A stretch of DNA of 64,000 nucleotides from Dendrolimus kikuchii (Eukaryota; Arthropoda; Insecta; Lepidoptera; Lasiocampidae): assembly GCA_019925095.2 (NCBI GenBank), contig CM034398.1, forward strand, positions 9,935,001 to 9,999,000. The letters run 5' to 3'. The notes beneath the pieces were generated by a model. The model searched no databases and was not told the origin of the DNA. It saw only the letters and a program-made list of their open reading frames with translations. A program made the translations under genes and the position numbers. Of this stretch, positions 22,141 through 33,020 are shown in pieces (positions within the stretch are counted from its first letter, which is position 1; the number at the start of each line of letters is the position of its first letter).

Positions 22141-23241
22141 AAAACAACAACGTGATCGGACCGGTGCGTTCTGTATGCAGACCCACCTCCACTGCTAACA
22201 AATAATACTCCACAAGAGTATGCGCGTATTATCTTATAGTAAATACTGTCCTATTCATCGTGTACATAATATGAAGTTTTGGATCTTTATACCGTATACG
22301 TCAAAGTAATAGCGAAAATTTTGAAGCTGAACCGAAATGGATGTTATCACCCAGAACTTAGGCAAGTAGATCAGTATATCGCGACACAGCGGTGTCTTGT
22401 CTTTAGATGGAAGTCACAGATAAATGATGTATAGCGAGGCCAACATGACGCTGTGATGCCCACTCATAGCGATGAACACGGATTTCATATATTGTACACT
22501 TTTACTTGATTTATTACTAACCCTTAAAGCTTCGCAGCTACGTCCCGTTTTTATTTTAGAATGGTCATTCGCCAAAAGCATTTACGTGTAATATAACTAC
22601 GCTTACCAACACAATTAACCGTCCGTATTGTCAAGATGAAATGAAAATTAGACTTAAGGTCATTATTTTTGCTATTGCATTGAATGTTAATAATTTTTTT
22701 AAAGATAAATCTGTCATAAAAGTGTTAAAAATTGCTTTGATAAATAATAAATCAAGAAAATGCAAAATTGAGAATTTCTGAGGTAAAAAGCGCTACAGTA
22801 AAAAAAGTATTCCATATTTTATTAATTATTGATTTTCAACCTTTATTAATGGGGTTATTTCCTTCTGTGATCCTTATAATGTCATAAAGATGATTTGGAA
22901 GCTCATCGATTGTCTTTGATGTTAGATTGAGGAATGTTTTCTCATTTGTCTTCAGCTGCAGTTTTCAACTCAGGGGTATAGTGGTGGAAATGAAATTACG
23001 ACTTCAAATTTCCTTTTGATATTATTTCAACCCTACTCTATAAGGTTTACGTCAGAATTTTAAGCAGATCATAGAAATTAAATTACTTATAAAATTACAT
23101 CGTAATCATGTCCGATGCACATACATGCGAACGCCTGTAATGATATACTTTGTAACATTACACTGGTATATTACACGCAAGCGTTCTCGATAAATTACTA
23201 CCTTTATATAACAGTAGTTTATTAAATATAGGCTAAATTTC
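22141..23241. other. No recognisable feature
   Basis: AT-rich, without clear repeats. Confidence 0.4.
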
Positions 23242-23781
23242 ATATTGTTACAACTTAAGCACGGAAAAGGACAAATTCCACGCACAGATCTATAAAAGCA
23301 CATTTTATTACCCGTCGGCATTTGAACTAATTATAATACTTTTATGATCTTCTTCTTTTGTTCACTTATTTATTGGCATACGTTTCTAGTTATTGTGGAG
23401 AACAGCCTATTGTCCTATTGTACTCGCTCATTAGCATCATTAGCCAGGTGTTGCGGATTACAAGTACAAGCTAATTCTAGGAAATTGTGTCGACGTTGCC
23501 GGACGGGTACATTTGCATTTGTGAAGTATAAAACGACGGCCTGATTAAGAGAGGGGTCAGTTGAGCTACAACTACGATACAGGCGTGACGTGTGTACATT
23601 CGGGAATCTAATAGTGACAGACTTTGCGCGTTTTATTGAATCACGACCTTCAACATTACGTTTGGATTTGTTGTATTCGGTTATATTTGTACCTGTGTTA
23701 TACGTGTTTGTATAGTTCTAATAAAGTCTATAATAATTCTAACAGCATTTTAATCCGAGTCCCGTTAACTCGTAGCAATAC
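23242..23781 (+). mobile_element. Solo LTR, copy 1 (Ty3/Gypsy-like)
   Basis: A 532-bp unit (23246-23777) starts TGTTACAACTT and ends TAGCA, and is flanked by ATAT/ATAC 4-bp direct repeats. The same unit occurs at 47531-48037. It has a TATA box (tataaaacgacgg, 23527) and a downstream poly(A) signal (aataaa, 23720), the U3-R order of an LTR. No internal gag-pol follows, so it is a solo LTR. A TG...CA unit with a 4-bp ATAT target is a Ty3/Gypsy habit in insects, and that assignment is inference. The 66-codon frame inside is not a gene. Confidence 0.8.
23527..23534 (+). promoter_or_regulatory. TATA box in solo LTR copy 1
   Basis: TATAAAAC followed by the block 'gacggcctgat' is preserved in both LTR copies although surrounding sequence has diverged. 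It is placed about 190 bases before the AATAAA signal, as expected for U3/R. Confidence 0.55.
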
Positions 23782-25699
23782 ATTCAATTTAAAATTAAGT
23801 TGAAAGATTCTGTATCCCTCCGCTTTCTCTACCACCCCGCTCATCGCTATAAGCGCAAACACAGCCTACGCTTTGCAAACATGTTTTTCATAAGAAAATA
23901 ATTATAAAAGAAAGACCTAAGGAGATACAAAATGTTGCGGTAACGAAGGAATAAAGTACTATACGGCTACCATCTACATGAAATCTAGTTCCAAGATCAT
24001 AAGTTTAAAACTTGTTACTCATAAATACAGTTAAATAACCATATTTCACATAACTAACAATAAAACTTATACACATACTCAAACCTACGCGCACTACCAT
24101 CGCATTGCATTACACGCACACTCCACAAACAAACCAAGACACACAAAGAGCCTAAAAATTAATAACCCAGGCACAGAAAGGAAAAAAACAACACACATGG
24201 CACTAGATAGGACTATATATAAGTATAGATATAAGGCCAACACTGCACATGCACTTCCTCACAACACCAGCATGTAACAGATACACTCTACATTAGTATA
24301 AGTTTAGTATTAAAATTAGAATAAATTAATATAATAAGTTATTCTTAAGGTACACCACAACATAAAAATGACTAAATTAATGTCACACACAGTAACAAAA
24401 ATAAACAATAAGCGTGTATAGAATCTAATATTTTATATAGAAATTAAGTAGTAAAAAAGGGTACGGAACTCGAGTCCGTAGAGATATTAATAATAATTTA
24501 AAAAAAAAACCATATTTATGTAAAAGTTAGGCGATATATAACATGTAAGATAAAGTGGCTTTGGCTCAGATTTGTACTAACAAATGTAGGTGAGGGGCTT
24601 TTCATTCCGTGGACCAATGTCCTGTGCAACATCGCTGGTCAGATCTGGTTGAAGAGAAGAGAAGACCGGTACAAACATACGGAAATTTACATCCAATAGT
24701 GAATTTAAAAAGGCTGACCGACGATAATTGAAATTAACATAGAGAGGAAAAGCGTTACATAATAAAAAAACTTAAACTATATATTTTATACCCAATGTAA
24801 TGTTATAAATGCTATTCGTAGCACTACTATAAACCCCAAAGATTTTTTATGCTATGTATAAATCAATATATTGTAAATGTTTTTTTGGTTGTTTTCCTAA
24901 ATAAATTAAAAAAGTACTTTATTACAAATTCATTTATTCAATTATTTAATAAAGTAAGTTATTAAATTAATGAAAACCGCATATTTCTTCTCAATCCATG
25001 AAGAGTTCCATAAAGATGACGAGCATTTACTGTATTGGTCATTTGGCCAGGAAACCTTAAACAAACATTTAATCGTCAATACACTATATCTCAAAAACAA
25101 CTAAATGAATATTTTTATTTCAATGAATTGAAGGTATTTTGAGTTCTACCACTGAAATTAGTTATTGAACCAGATACGTAAAGAGAACGCAGATTTAGAT
25201 ATTTTCACTTGTCCACTATGAAAATTCACAAAAAATGTATTGAAATGTAAGACTAAACAATACGCTAAGGACAAGGTGCTTATATTACGGTATGGTATTA
25301 TAATTGAATGAAATAAATAAATTTCTTTTTTGTTTTATTTATTTCCCACAATATTAATTTTGTTTTCTTTTCATAGATGTCTCAGATTTCCAAGCAGTAA
25401 AGCACAACAAACGCAAAAACCCTAATCTTGCCTTCAAACTGGTATATTAAATGTCTGTGTCATGAAAGAATGTTTTAATTATAACACTTCCTTTGTTGTG
25501 GAAAAGAATGCAGATAAACGTATTCTTCTCGTTAACGGTTAATTTGGAAGTTGTGGAAAAGGTCCGCAGTAAGAAGAGATAAAGCCCCTTTGAACAACAA
25601 CGAACGACTGAGACCTCTATCCGACAAACTGTTATAACAAGCACACCTCAGCACGCCTGTGATGAATTTAACCCTTTTTGTTTTAGCTTCCTTATAGTT
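23782..25699. other. No recognisable feature
   Basis: Very AT-rich. A CA-rich stretch (24060-24190) and short frames are present, but nothing I can identify. Confidence 0.4.
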
Positions 25700-25704
25700 T
25701 GGAT

Positions 25705-25860
25705 ATCGACAAAGTCGTAGTAGCTTTGTGATTAAAGCTTCATTCTAATGACATGGGTCAAATCCTAGTAGCTGAATACACATCGCATAGACAATTTTTC
25801 TGATCGATGTGAAATGAAAGTTTATTCATAGAAACCAAGTTACATTAGATACTATAACTA
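25705..25860 (+). mobile_element. SINE-like tRNA-related fragment
   Basis: An A-box-like 'gtagtagctttgtgattaaa' and a B-box-like 'gggtcaaatccta' lie about 35 bases apart, followed by a body with 'tctgatcgatgtgaaatgaa'. No second copy was seen in the window. Confidence 0.35.
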
Positions 25861-25915
25861 TGTAACATTGCCGGATTAGGCATACAAATATTAGTATAAT
25901 AGTATTTTTAACATT

Positions 25916-26084
25916 TATTACAAGTCAGTTATTGACAAGAGTTATGAATGTCAAAGAAGCAAGTGAGGTGTGTAAGAATAAGCCTAAATGGCGCTCTGTT
26001 GTTCGTGCCTACCCCGCAAGGGAACTGGCGTGAAGTTATGTATGTATGTATGTATGTATGTATGTATGTATGTATTACAAGTCA
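25916..26084 (+). mobile_element. 5'-truncated RTE-like LINE tail with 12-bp TSD
   Basis: The insert 25928-26072 carries the last about 35 codons of the RTE-like ORF (pattern V-K-E-A-S-E-V-C-K-N-K-P-K-W) and a 3' tail of ATGT units from 26036. The direct repeat TATTACAAGTCA flanks it at 25916-25927 and 26073-26084. The tail has about nine ATGT units, the longest in the window, suggesting a comparatively recent insertion or later slippage. Confidence 0.85.
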
Positions 26085-26140
26085 ATAAGTACTAGAGCTT
26101 AATGGCTATTAGTTTGGTTATTTTTTATTGCATAAGTTAC

Positions 26141-26396
26141 CATCGCCTATGGACATTTATAATACCAAAGGTTCTACCAATGTGCTGCCGTTCTCTAAAG
26201 GGAAACTGGAATATGGCCACTAATGCCGGAACACAACTCCAGGTTTTTATGAAGGCATACTCTAGACCAGAGGTGGTAGCCATTTAGATGGAAAAATACC
26301 CTACCACCTGGATGTGGTTTGTTTTGTCGCCTCTTACGACAGGCTTTCCGGCTGCAGCAAATCGTATTTATTCTACGTTTCTGCATGGATAAAAAT
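26141..26396 (-). repeat. 310-bp dispersed repeat, family D1
   Basis: An antisense copy: 'catcgcctatggacattta' at the left through 'tctgcatggat' at the right. It is quite diverged, for example 'aatatggccactaatgcc' for the usual 'aacctggtcactaatgcc'. Confidence 0.7.
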
Positions 26397-26401
26397 ACAT
26401 T

Positions 26402-26696
26402 TTTTTTTATTGCAGGGGATCAGCAGACAGCCAGACGGCCCACTTGATGAAAAGCGGTTGCCAGGTGGCAGGGTATTTGCTAGACTGGACGGCGACCACC
26501 CCTGGTCTAGAGTATGCCGCCGTAAGAACCTTGTGTTGTGTTCCGGCATTAGTGACCAGGTTCCAGTCTCCTTTAAGAGAGCAGCAGCGCATTTGTAGCA
26601 CCTTTAGTGTTGCAAATGTCCATAGGCGATGGTAACCGCTTTCCATCAAGTGGGCCGTCTGCCTGTCTGCTGAACTCCTGCAATAAAAACAAATAA
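26402..26696 (+). repeat. 310-bp dispersed repeat, family D1, with inverted 3' end
   Basis: The first about 57 bases ('ttgcaggggatcagcagaca', then 'ggcccacttgatg') are the antisense 3' end of D1. From about 26459 the sequence switches to a sense copy that runs to 'gaactcctgcaataaaaa'. The repeat therefore has the same 3' end at both sides in opposite orientation, while its own 5' end is missing. Confidence 0.7.
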
Positions 26697-26698
26697 AA

Positions 26699-26958
26699 AA
26701 AAACCATCACCTATGGACATTTGCAACACCAAAATTGCTACAAATGCGCTGCTGCTCTCTTAAGCGAAACTGGCACCTGGTCACTAATGCCGGAACACAA
26801 CTCAAGGTTGTTATGGCGACATACTTTAGACCAGGGGTTGTAGCCATCCAGTCGGGCAAATGCCCTACCACCTGGCTGTGGGTTGTTAAGTCGCCTCTTA
26901 CGACAGGCCGCCCGGCCTCAGGAAATTGTATTCTTTCTCCGTTCCTGCACGGATAAAA
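26699..26958 (-). repeat. 310-bp dispersed repeat, family D1
   Basis: An antisense copy from 'catcacctatggacatttgc' to 'ccgttcctgcacggat'. With the preceding two copies it forms a cluster of three D1 units within 820 bp in alternating orientation. Confidence 0.75.
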
Positions 26959-28560
26959 ATTATTTATCAATATCCATTTAGCCATTTTTATATAATGAGT
27001 ATTTTAAATTAAACACCTATGTATATTCTATAGTCAATATGATCTCTAACACTTGAAGTTTATCACATCAATGGAATTTTTCATTTGCATAGGCAAGCAA
27101 TTGCTCAATATTTGTGCAAACAGTAATTATACCTACAATTCTGACTCAAAACAAATATTGTTATTATCTTTGAACCATGAAACTTTCTATTTGTGGGAAA
27201 TCGATCGAAATTTGTTAACAATATCGGTTATATTTATTATAGCTGGTGGTCACACTAAGCATCGTCAACAAATTTATCGTAAACTGTTAATGCCCAATAA
27301 TATTGGCGATCATTAACCTAAATAAAATTAGTAACACGCCGCTAATAAATACTGAATGAGTCACTTCTTATTAGTGTTTCTTCGGTCATTAACACGAATT
27401 TAAAACAAAATATTTTACAGTCCTAACTGTTTGAAGAACTACTTGATGATTTGTGTTATAGTTGCGGACATAACATGTAGAATTGTACATGCTATGGTAG
27501 ATGAAAGAAGTGAGGAATGACAAGAGATTTTGCGCCGACAACAAATGACTGATAAAAGGCGAAACAAAATAGAATCGAGTGTTATAATCAATTGAATCTG
27601 ACTAATTAAATGTTAAAATATGTAACTATAAGAAGTATATGACTAATAAAAAAGTGTAAACTCAAATTAAAATGATACCAAACACATATACAAGTATGTA
27701 CAGTAAAACATTTTATCCGTCCGTCCGTGTGTCCCTCTGGCCGATCATCTGTCTGTACATCCTTGTGTCTTTGACAGTAATTTTCGGAAATTACTGGGTC
27801 TATACGGATGAAACATAACAGGAAGATGTAGTGTATATTTCGCTATAGAATTATACGAATATCTGAGGATTAAAAAAACACTATACATATAATTATATCA
27901 TGCTGTAGAGATAGTAATGTTAGTATGATCTAGAAAAAAACATTTCAATGTTCTTTAATGACTTTTTAATTAGGGCAGTAGGTACCGAGACATCGGCTCT
28001 AAAAGTTGTAAACATTATGTCTTAATCTAAATTGTGAGCCGAAAATGCTAAACGTATCGGAATGGTAAAGCTTGCATTGTGCGCGGAATGCCAAATTCTT
28101 ACCTTATTTCTAAAATTTTAAACAAGCACTACAAGAGTGAGTCATCAAATAGATTAAATTAAAAATGGAAAAAAAAGTTTTGATTGGCTTAAACATAAGC
28201 GGCCCTATTAGATTATTTCCTTCATTCTGGTTATATTATAGAAAAACAATCTCACCAGAACATACGATAAAACGATAAACTAAAAGACAATATCCTGAGA
28301 CATAGACCCAGCTTAAAGACGATTGCGTCCTTATACAAAGAATATCCCCACTTCGCAATAAAGACCATTCCAATGAAGGGGTGAGAGTAGACAAGGCTTT
28401 CTTTTGTGGCAGGTGTTATTCGAATATTCGAGTACAAACTGTATTCTGAAACCTTTCAATTAAGTAAATGTATTTTTATAAGGTATAGCTTTATGAGGAC
28501 AAAAATAATTCAGGTATTTAATACATAAAGGTTTTAAAAATATTTATCTGAAATCTGTCT
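26959..28560. other. No recognisable feature
   Basis: AT-rich. A short run of 'ccgt' repeats occurs at 27717-27732. The 87-codon plus frame at 27053-27316 and the 61-codon minus frame at 28252-28437 have no recognisable motif. Confidence 0.4.
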
Positions 28561-28822
28561 ATCTATAATATTATAAAATTGTAAAAATGCCGTCAACGTA
28601 CAGACTTGAAGCTACTATATATTTAAGAAAACAAGTGGGAACACTAAACATGGCCCACTAGTTTTTATGTGAATCGCCAACTAACAGACAAACCGATTAA
28701 CAGACAAGAAATAAAAAATGCGTTGTATTCTTCATCGTTTATATAGTGTATTCCAGTTGTTTTTTTTAATAACTTCAATATGCAGATAGGACATTTTTAG
28801 AATTTTATAATATTCTAGATTT
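28561..28822 (+). repeat. Family D2 fragment with inverted 3' ends
   Basis: Bases 28561-28612 are the antisense 3' end of D2 ('tctataatattataaaattg', then the complement of 'acttcaa.gtacagacacggc'). Bases 28613-28822 are the sense 3' half ending in 'ttttataatattctagat'. The two 3' ends therefore face outward, as in the D1 unit at 26402-26696. Confidence 0.55.
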
Positions 28823-29129
28823 TCTTCTCGATTATTACTCGAGTGGTATCCATAGATTCATAAGGTAAGCCTCCATCTAATACTATTAAGTATATATAGA
28901 TGAAATTTCGAAAAAATTCAGATTAAGGGTGACTGCCATACATGTACCAAAAGGCGAAAAGGGGCGAAAATTGATTTGAACATTACGCGCTATTTTTAAG
29001 ATATAGGGTATTTCCAGTAAATACTTTTTTAGATTCAGTACTTATGTAACAAAAACGGTCGACTTTTGTCGCCGCTACGCAACTTTTTGTTGTGCGCGAA
29101 CCGCCAAGCACTTACTCAATTTATTTTTT
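28823..29129. other. No recognisable feature
   Basis: AT-rich with no clear element. Confidence 0.4.
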
Positions 29130-29284
29130 ATTAGCTCTTTCCCGCGGCTTCACACACGTCAAAGTTGTCCCACGAGAACCGTACATTGATCCGAGTTAGA
29201 AAGTAGCCTATGTGATATTCCAGACTATCCATCTCTGTGCCAAAGTTCATTCAGCTCCGTGTAGCCTTTCTGAAGTGATTGAGA
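29130..29284 (-). repeat. Dispersed repeat, family D3, copy 2
   Basis: The minus strand matches the copy at 62251-62441: the plus strand here reads 'cccgcggcttcacacacgtc', 'cccacgagaaccgta', 'aagtagcctatgtgatattc' and 'tgtgccaaagttcattcag'. Confidence 0.6.
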
Positions 29285-29372
29285 ATAGAATAGAATACAA
29301 TTTATCACATAAATATATGATAGAAAAGATGTTGTATTTAATATTTTCTTAAGTTTTCGCGACTTGTATACA

Positions 29373-30233
29373 TAATAAAACTACGTTTTAACGGTTTTAA
29401 GCGCGGTAATTTTATTTGATTTTGGTTTTTCCGACGTTTCGGCCACTTTTCAGTGGCCGTGATCACGGAAGACAAAGATGTCAAGTATCAACGAGTATTG
29501 TTAAAGTTTTATTTAGCCTACCGCCAACTTATTAATTTTAATTATTTAATTTTTAATTTTGTTTATGGTTATTATTTAATCTATGGGAGCCTAATCTAAT
29601 TTACTACCGCTTCGCAACATGTTATGGCTTGAAGAGAAGAAGCGGCGCAAGAAACTCTTCAGCAAACATGCCTAGCTCTAATAATTTTATATAATATTAA
29701 AATGGGTGGAAGGAAAAATAAAAGTAATTATCAGTCAAGTTGGTTTGTGTTCCGTTGTACGCAGAAAGAGCTCACAGTGTCTTGAGGTCTGGCAGCTGGT
29801 TTTTGCTGGGTTTGGGTCTTAATAGTTTTGATAATTGGATCCCAAACAGGTGGTACTTGCCAACCATCTTCTCTATTGAAATTTGGGTGTTTTTTGATTT
29901 CAATAGCCTCACGCATCATTCTAGGTATGAAACGATTCTCGTTCGCGAGGATTTGTGGGTTATCGAATCTGATGTAGTGGTTGGGTTTATCCAGCGTGTG
30001 TTCACTGTTCGCAGACTTCGTAGACCTTGTGTGTTTCATGTCATACCATAAACAAAATTAAAAATTAAATAATTAAAACTAATAAGTTGGCGGTAGGCTA
30101 ACTAAAACTTTAACAATACTCGTTGACACTTGACATCTTTGTCTTCTGTGATCACGGCCACTGAAAAGTGGCCGAAACGTCGGAAAAACCAAAATCAAAT
30201 AAAATTACCGCGCTTAAAACCGTTAAAACGTAG
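29373..30233 (-). mobile_element. Penelope-like element fragment with 189-bp inverted arms
   Basis: The left arm 29381-29569 and right arm 30045-30233 are inverted repeats of equal length with a handful of mismatches. Between them, on the minus strand, lies the C-terminal part of a Penelope-like protein (29731-30039). The same left arm and coding part occur at 40996-41886, but there the coding sequence continues beyond the point where this copy is cut ('catgtca'). Known for the group: Penelope-like elements often carry terminal repeats in odd orientations and are 5'-truncated. Confidence 0.75.
29731..30039 (-). pseudogene. Penelope-like protein C-terminal fragment
   Basis: The 102-codon frame matches the end of the GIY-YIG endonuclease region of the copy at 41359-41775 (K-H-T-R-S-T-K-S, then S-E-H-T-L-D-K-P, then R-M-M-R-E-A-I-E-I). 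It lacks the G-V-Y and Y-I-G motifs and the whole reverse transcriptase. Its C-terminus differs because of a short insertion near 29741-29752. It is not functional. Confidence 0.75.
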
Positions 30234-30569
30234 ATGTTGTATTTTTTATAGAAACGACAATTTGTCCTTACGGACGTACAATACTGGCAGTTTATACTGT
30301 TGTCTGGCCATTATACAATATTAATCAATTAAATTAATACAAAACAATATCATTACAGAAGCCCAAAACAATATCACATAGTTATAAATTATTATATATT
30401 ATTATAATTATATAGTTGCGGTTAGGATGTTTAGTACCTATAATAATTGGCATAACTAATACATTTATAAAATGAGCGTGAGTAACAAACATTCAACCAA
30501 CCTTACGCACTTATAATATGAATAAAGATAATTTTCTTTTGTAAGTAATTATAAATAAAGTTGGGTAAT
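30234..30569. other. No recognisable feature
   Basis: AT-rich sequence between the Penelope-like copy and the duplicated segment. Confidence 0.4.
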
Positions 30570-30614
30570 TTGCTTATCGAAATTAATTTATTTTATTTTA
30601 CAAATATTGAATTG

Positions 30615-30720
30615 CTGTCCAGATCGATGGGCCAACGACACGTGCAAGGTCGCCGGTAGGCGCTGGATGAGGAAATCAGAGGACAGAGATGAGTGCACTG
30701 TGAATGGCTGATGACGACGA
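30615..30720 (+). pseudogene. RTE-type LINE C-terminal relic
   Basis: One frame reads R-W-A-N-D, then K-V-A-G-R-R-W-M-R-K-S-E-D-R-D, a pattern typical of the C-terminal end of a second RTE-like group, followed by 'gctgatgacgacgac'. A related relic is at 57675-57825. It is absent from the matching part of the inverted copy near 62190, so it inserted after the duplication. Confidence 0.5.
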
Positions 30721-30863
30721 CAAATTACTGTAAATACAAATCGTAAAAATAAGCATTTTCCAAAGTGAATGTGGAAGTGATATTAAATTCCAACGCTATA
30801 CAAAAAATTCTATTAATCATAGAGCCGCGAGACTCGACGAGTCGACTCAGTTCTTTTCTTGTT

Positions 30864-30918
30864 CACATAACACAAAAAAATTAGTATATATGCATACTAA
30901 ATTTTTTTGTGTTATGTG
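30864..30918. repeat. 55-bp hairpin
   Basis: 'cacataacacaaaaaaatt' and its complement 'aatttttttgtgttatgtg' flank 'agtatatatgcatacta', giving a near-perfect AT-rich stem. The inverted copy at 61.9-62.1 kb has only part of it ('tatgtactaaaaaaaatgtg' in reverse complement), so this stem is specific to this copy. Confidence 0.6.
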
Positions 30919-32056
30919 GGTACAGCATTTCCAGTTCTATGTATATTTATGATAATATTAAACTTAACCTCCATCATATCATAGAGCTTTACATACTAAA
31001 AGATAAGGTGCTCATATTTTTTTAGTAATGATAGACTTCATTCTTCATCATTGAGATTCATTGCTGCAAATAAATGAAATGAAACAAAATGATTGATTAT
31101 TTTATTATTTAAATGATCCGACACTACATTTGTTATATTGAAACTGCATATAACAGTAATGTATGGCGTAATAAGATTCAAGAGACCTGAACTTAAACAA
31201 ATAATGTCACATTTCTTAAAAGGTATACAAGACACACAAAAGTCTTGACGAAAAACAGTGTCAATTGGTTTAAAATCAAATATTTTATTATTTATTCCGT
31301 TAATCTTATATGTCTATAAGATTGACAAAGAAAACGATTACCATTATGTTATTAGATTATACATCATAACTATTATTAGCCAAAAGCTAAAATGTTGTGT
31401 AAATATCCATTACGGCCGTAACGATTCTGTTTCGTTACAATAGGTTTTAAAAATAGACTTTATAGTTGTGCAAAGAGTTGTGCTGTTTGTAAGACTTCTT
31501 TCATCTTGAGATTTCCTTCCGTTTAACTTCTAATCGTTGAACAGGTTGTGGTGTATTTTATAGCCTTCCTTTTATTTCAAACAAGGTGTAAAGTTAAATT
31601 GAATTTTACAGAATTTCTCTGAGTTTGCAATATGAGTCACGCTTGAATGGCTTCTGGCCTAGCAATACTTTTTGCAGAGAAACTTCTTAAGAATCGTTGT
31701 GATTTGAAACTCGATGAAACACATAAAACTATAGGACTAAATCTGCGAGACAATGAGATACGAGTTTAACGTCGTGCAGCACAGAGAAAAAGAAAGAAAG
31801 AACAGAGAAAGAGTCAATATGACCGATGATTAAAGATAGGTCCAATTTGTACCTAAATAAAACTGAAAATAATATTTTTAGACGAAAAATTTATTTTGAA
31901 CTATAATATGTGAACGTATGAATGCTAAAGGATTTAAATTTATATTAATAAAAGTTAGAGAAGAATTATTTGTCTATGAGTATATTATCTAAAGTTTCTA
32001 CTGCGTGTGAACATACACACATTTAAAAAAAAAATTATTTAGCAATTAGTATCCAA

Positions 32057-32184
32057 TTCACGCCACGCGTAACGAACGATGATTCCCCGAAAACGTAAAA
32101 ACATTCACGCATCGCGCGCGCATTTGAGATATCCACCCAATTGCAATACTAACCGGGTTCCAAGAGCTTGGTGATAAGTGGCAA
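32057..32184 (+). repeat. 5' terminal repeat (LTR) of the BEL/Pao element
   Basis: It matches 38683-38865 from 'ttcacgccac' through 'gataagtggcaa' nearly base for base, but lacks about 54 bases present in the 3' copy (between 'cccgaaaa' and 'cgtaaaaacattcacg') and one C. The usual TG start is not preserved (AATTCACG against TGTTCACG at the 3' copy). Confidence 0.75.
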
Positions 32185-32209
32185 GTGAATCTAGTTGTGA
32201 AGCGGGAGA

Positions 32210-32216
32210 TATATAA
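32210..32216 (+). promoter_or_regulatory. TATA-like box in the BEL/Pao leader
   Basis: TATATAA lies 26 bases after the end of the sequence shared by both terminal repeats, followed by a GC-richer stretch ('gctgctcctgtatcgcagac'). If this is the promoter, the LTR should extend past it, yet the 3' copy stops before it. Confidence 0.4.
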
Positions 32217-32934
32217 CAAGAGAACACGCACTGCTGCTCCTGTATCGCAGACGCTCCGGTTACTCAGCTCATATTATTACGGGTGAGTCCATTTATCTCC
32301 ATTCCCTCTTACCCTTGCACCCTTGAAATCTGGCAATCGGCCAGATCATATGGTCTTTCGAACCGAATATTCCAACTGGCGACCTATTTATACAGTCTGC
32401 AACAACCGTATTTTGCCATTTTATGGTTAATTCAAACCAAATTGTAAATTTTCGCATACCTAAAAAGTTAAATAAACAATCATTATCAATCTGCCCATTT
32501 ACCCGTTTTCTGCCCTTGTTTTTTCTTTTTTGTTTTCTTATAAACATATTACTTCTGCCCTTATATATTTGAATACCCATTCCACATTCCTCAGATAATT
32601 ACGCAAATTGCTACACGATAACTATTTTTTGGTACGTAGGTAGGTTAATATAACCTCGAGTACGTATTCTGTACTTTATTCAGCACACCTATTCTCGAAT
32701 ACTTGCACTAAACGTGATATCGGATCGATATAATAATATTGAATATTATATTCGTTTCACTCGGTGTGGTTAGCTTGCCGTGCAACTTTTATAGCTTATA
32801 TATAGCTTCGTGTTTATTAAGACTCAGCGCACACGACAGTTTGATATATATTTTTTTTCCTAATCATTTTTATTTATTTCGTATTTCTTACGTTTCTCTG
32901 GCTGCTTTCTTGCGTGTTCTTTATTAGCATTAGT

Positions 32935-32980
32935 AAAAAAAAAAAAAAAAAAAAATTTTTTTTTTTTTTTTTTTTTTTTT
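32935..32980. repeat. A21-T25 homopolymer palindrome
   Basis: Twenty-one A (32935-32955) followed directly by twenty-five T (32956-32980), 40 bases before the gag ATG. It is either a real foldback in the leader or a sequencing or assembly artefact. Confidence 0.8.
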
Positions 32981-33020
32981 CGTTTGCTTTTCCTTTTCTT
33001 ATTGTGCACTTCTCATCGTC

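Larger units (their letters stand above)
30570..32046 (+). repeat. Large diverged repeat (blocks A and B), inverted relative of 61325-62830
   Basis: Block A (30570-31665) matches the reverse complement of 61325-62235, and block B (31676-32046) matches the reverse complement of 62445-62830. Matches run over many hundreds of bases at roughly 80% by eye (for example 'agagccgcgagactcga', 'gatccgacactacatttg', 'gtaagacttctttcatcttg', 'agaatcgttgtgatttg'). The order differs: A-B here, B-A in the other copy. A B fragment is also at 54030-54125. No conserved coding frame is evident. Confidence 0.65.

Noticed and set aside
26038..26072. (ATGT)n as an independent microsatellite
   Set aside because: It is the 3' tail of an RTE-like insertion lying inside its TSD. 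The same tail follows the other copies.
29425..29475. Hammerhead ribozyme call in the Penelope-like arm
   Set aside because: The GAAA segment is present after a stem, but the essential CUGANGA core is not (CTGAAAA instead), and no stem III partner is evident.
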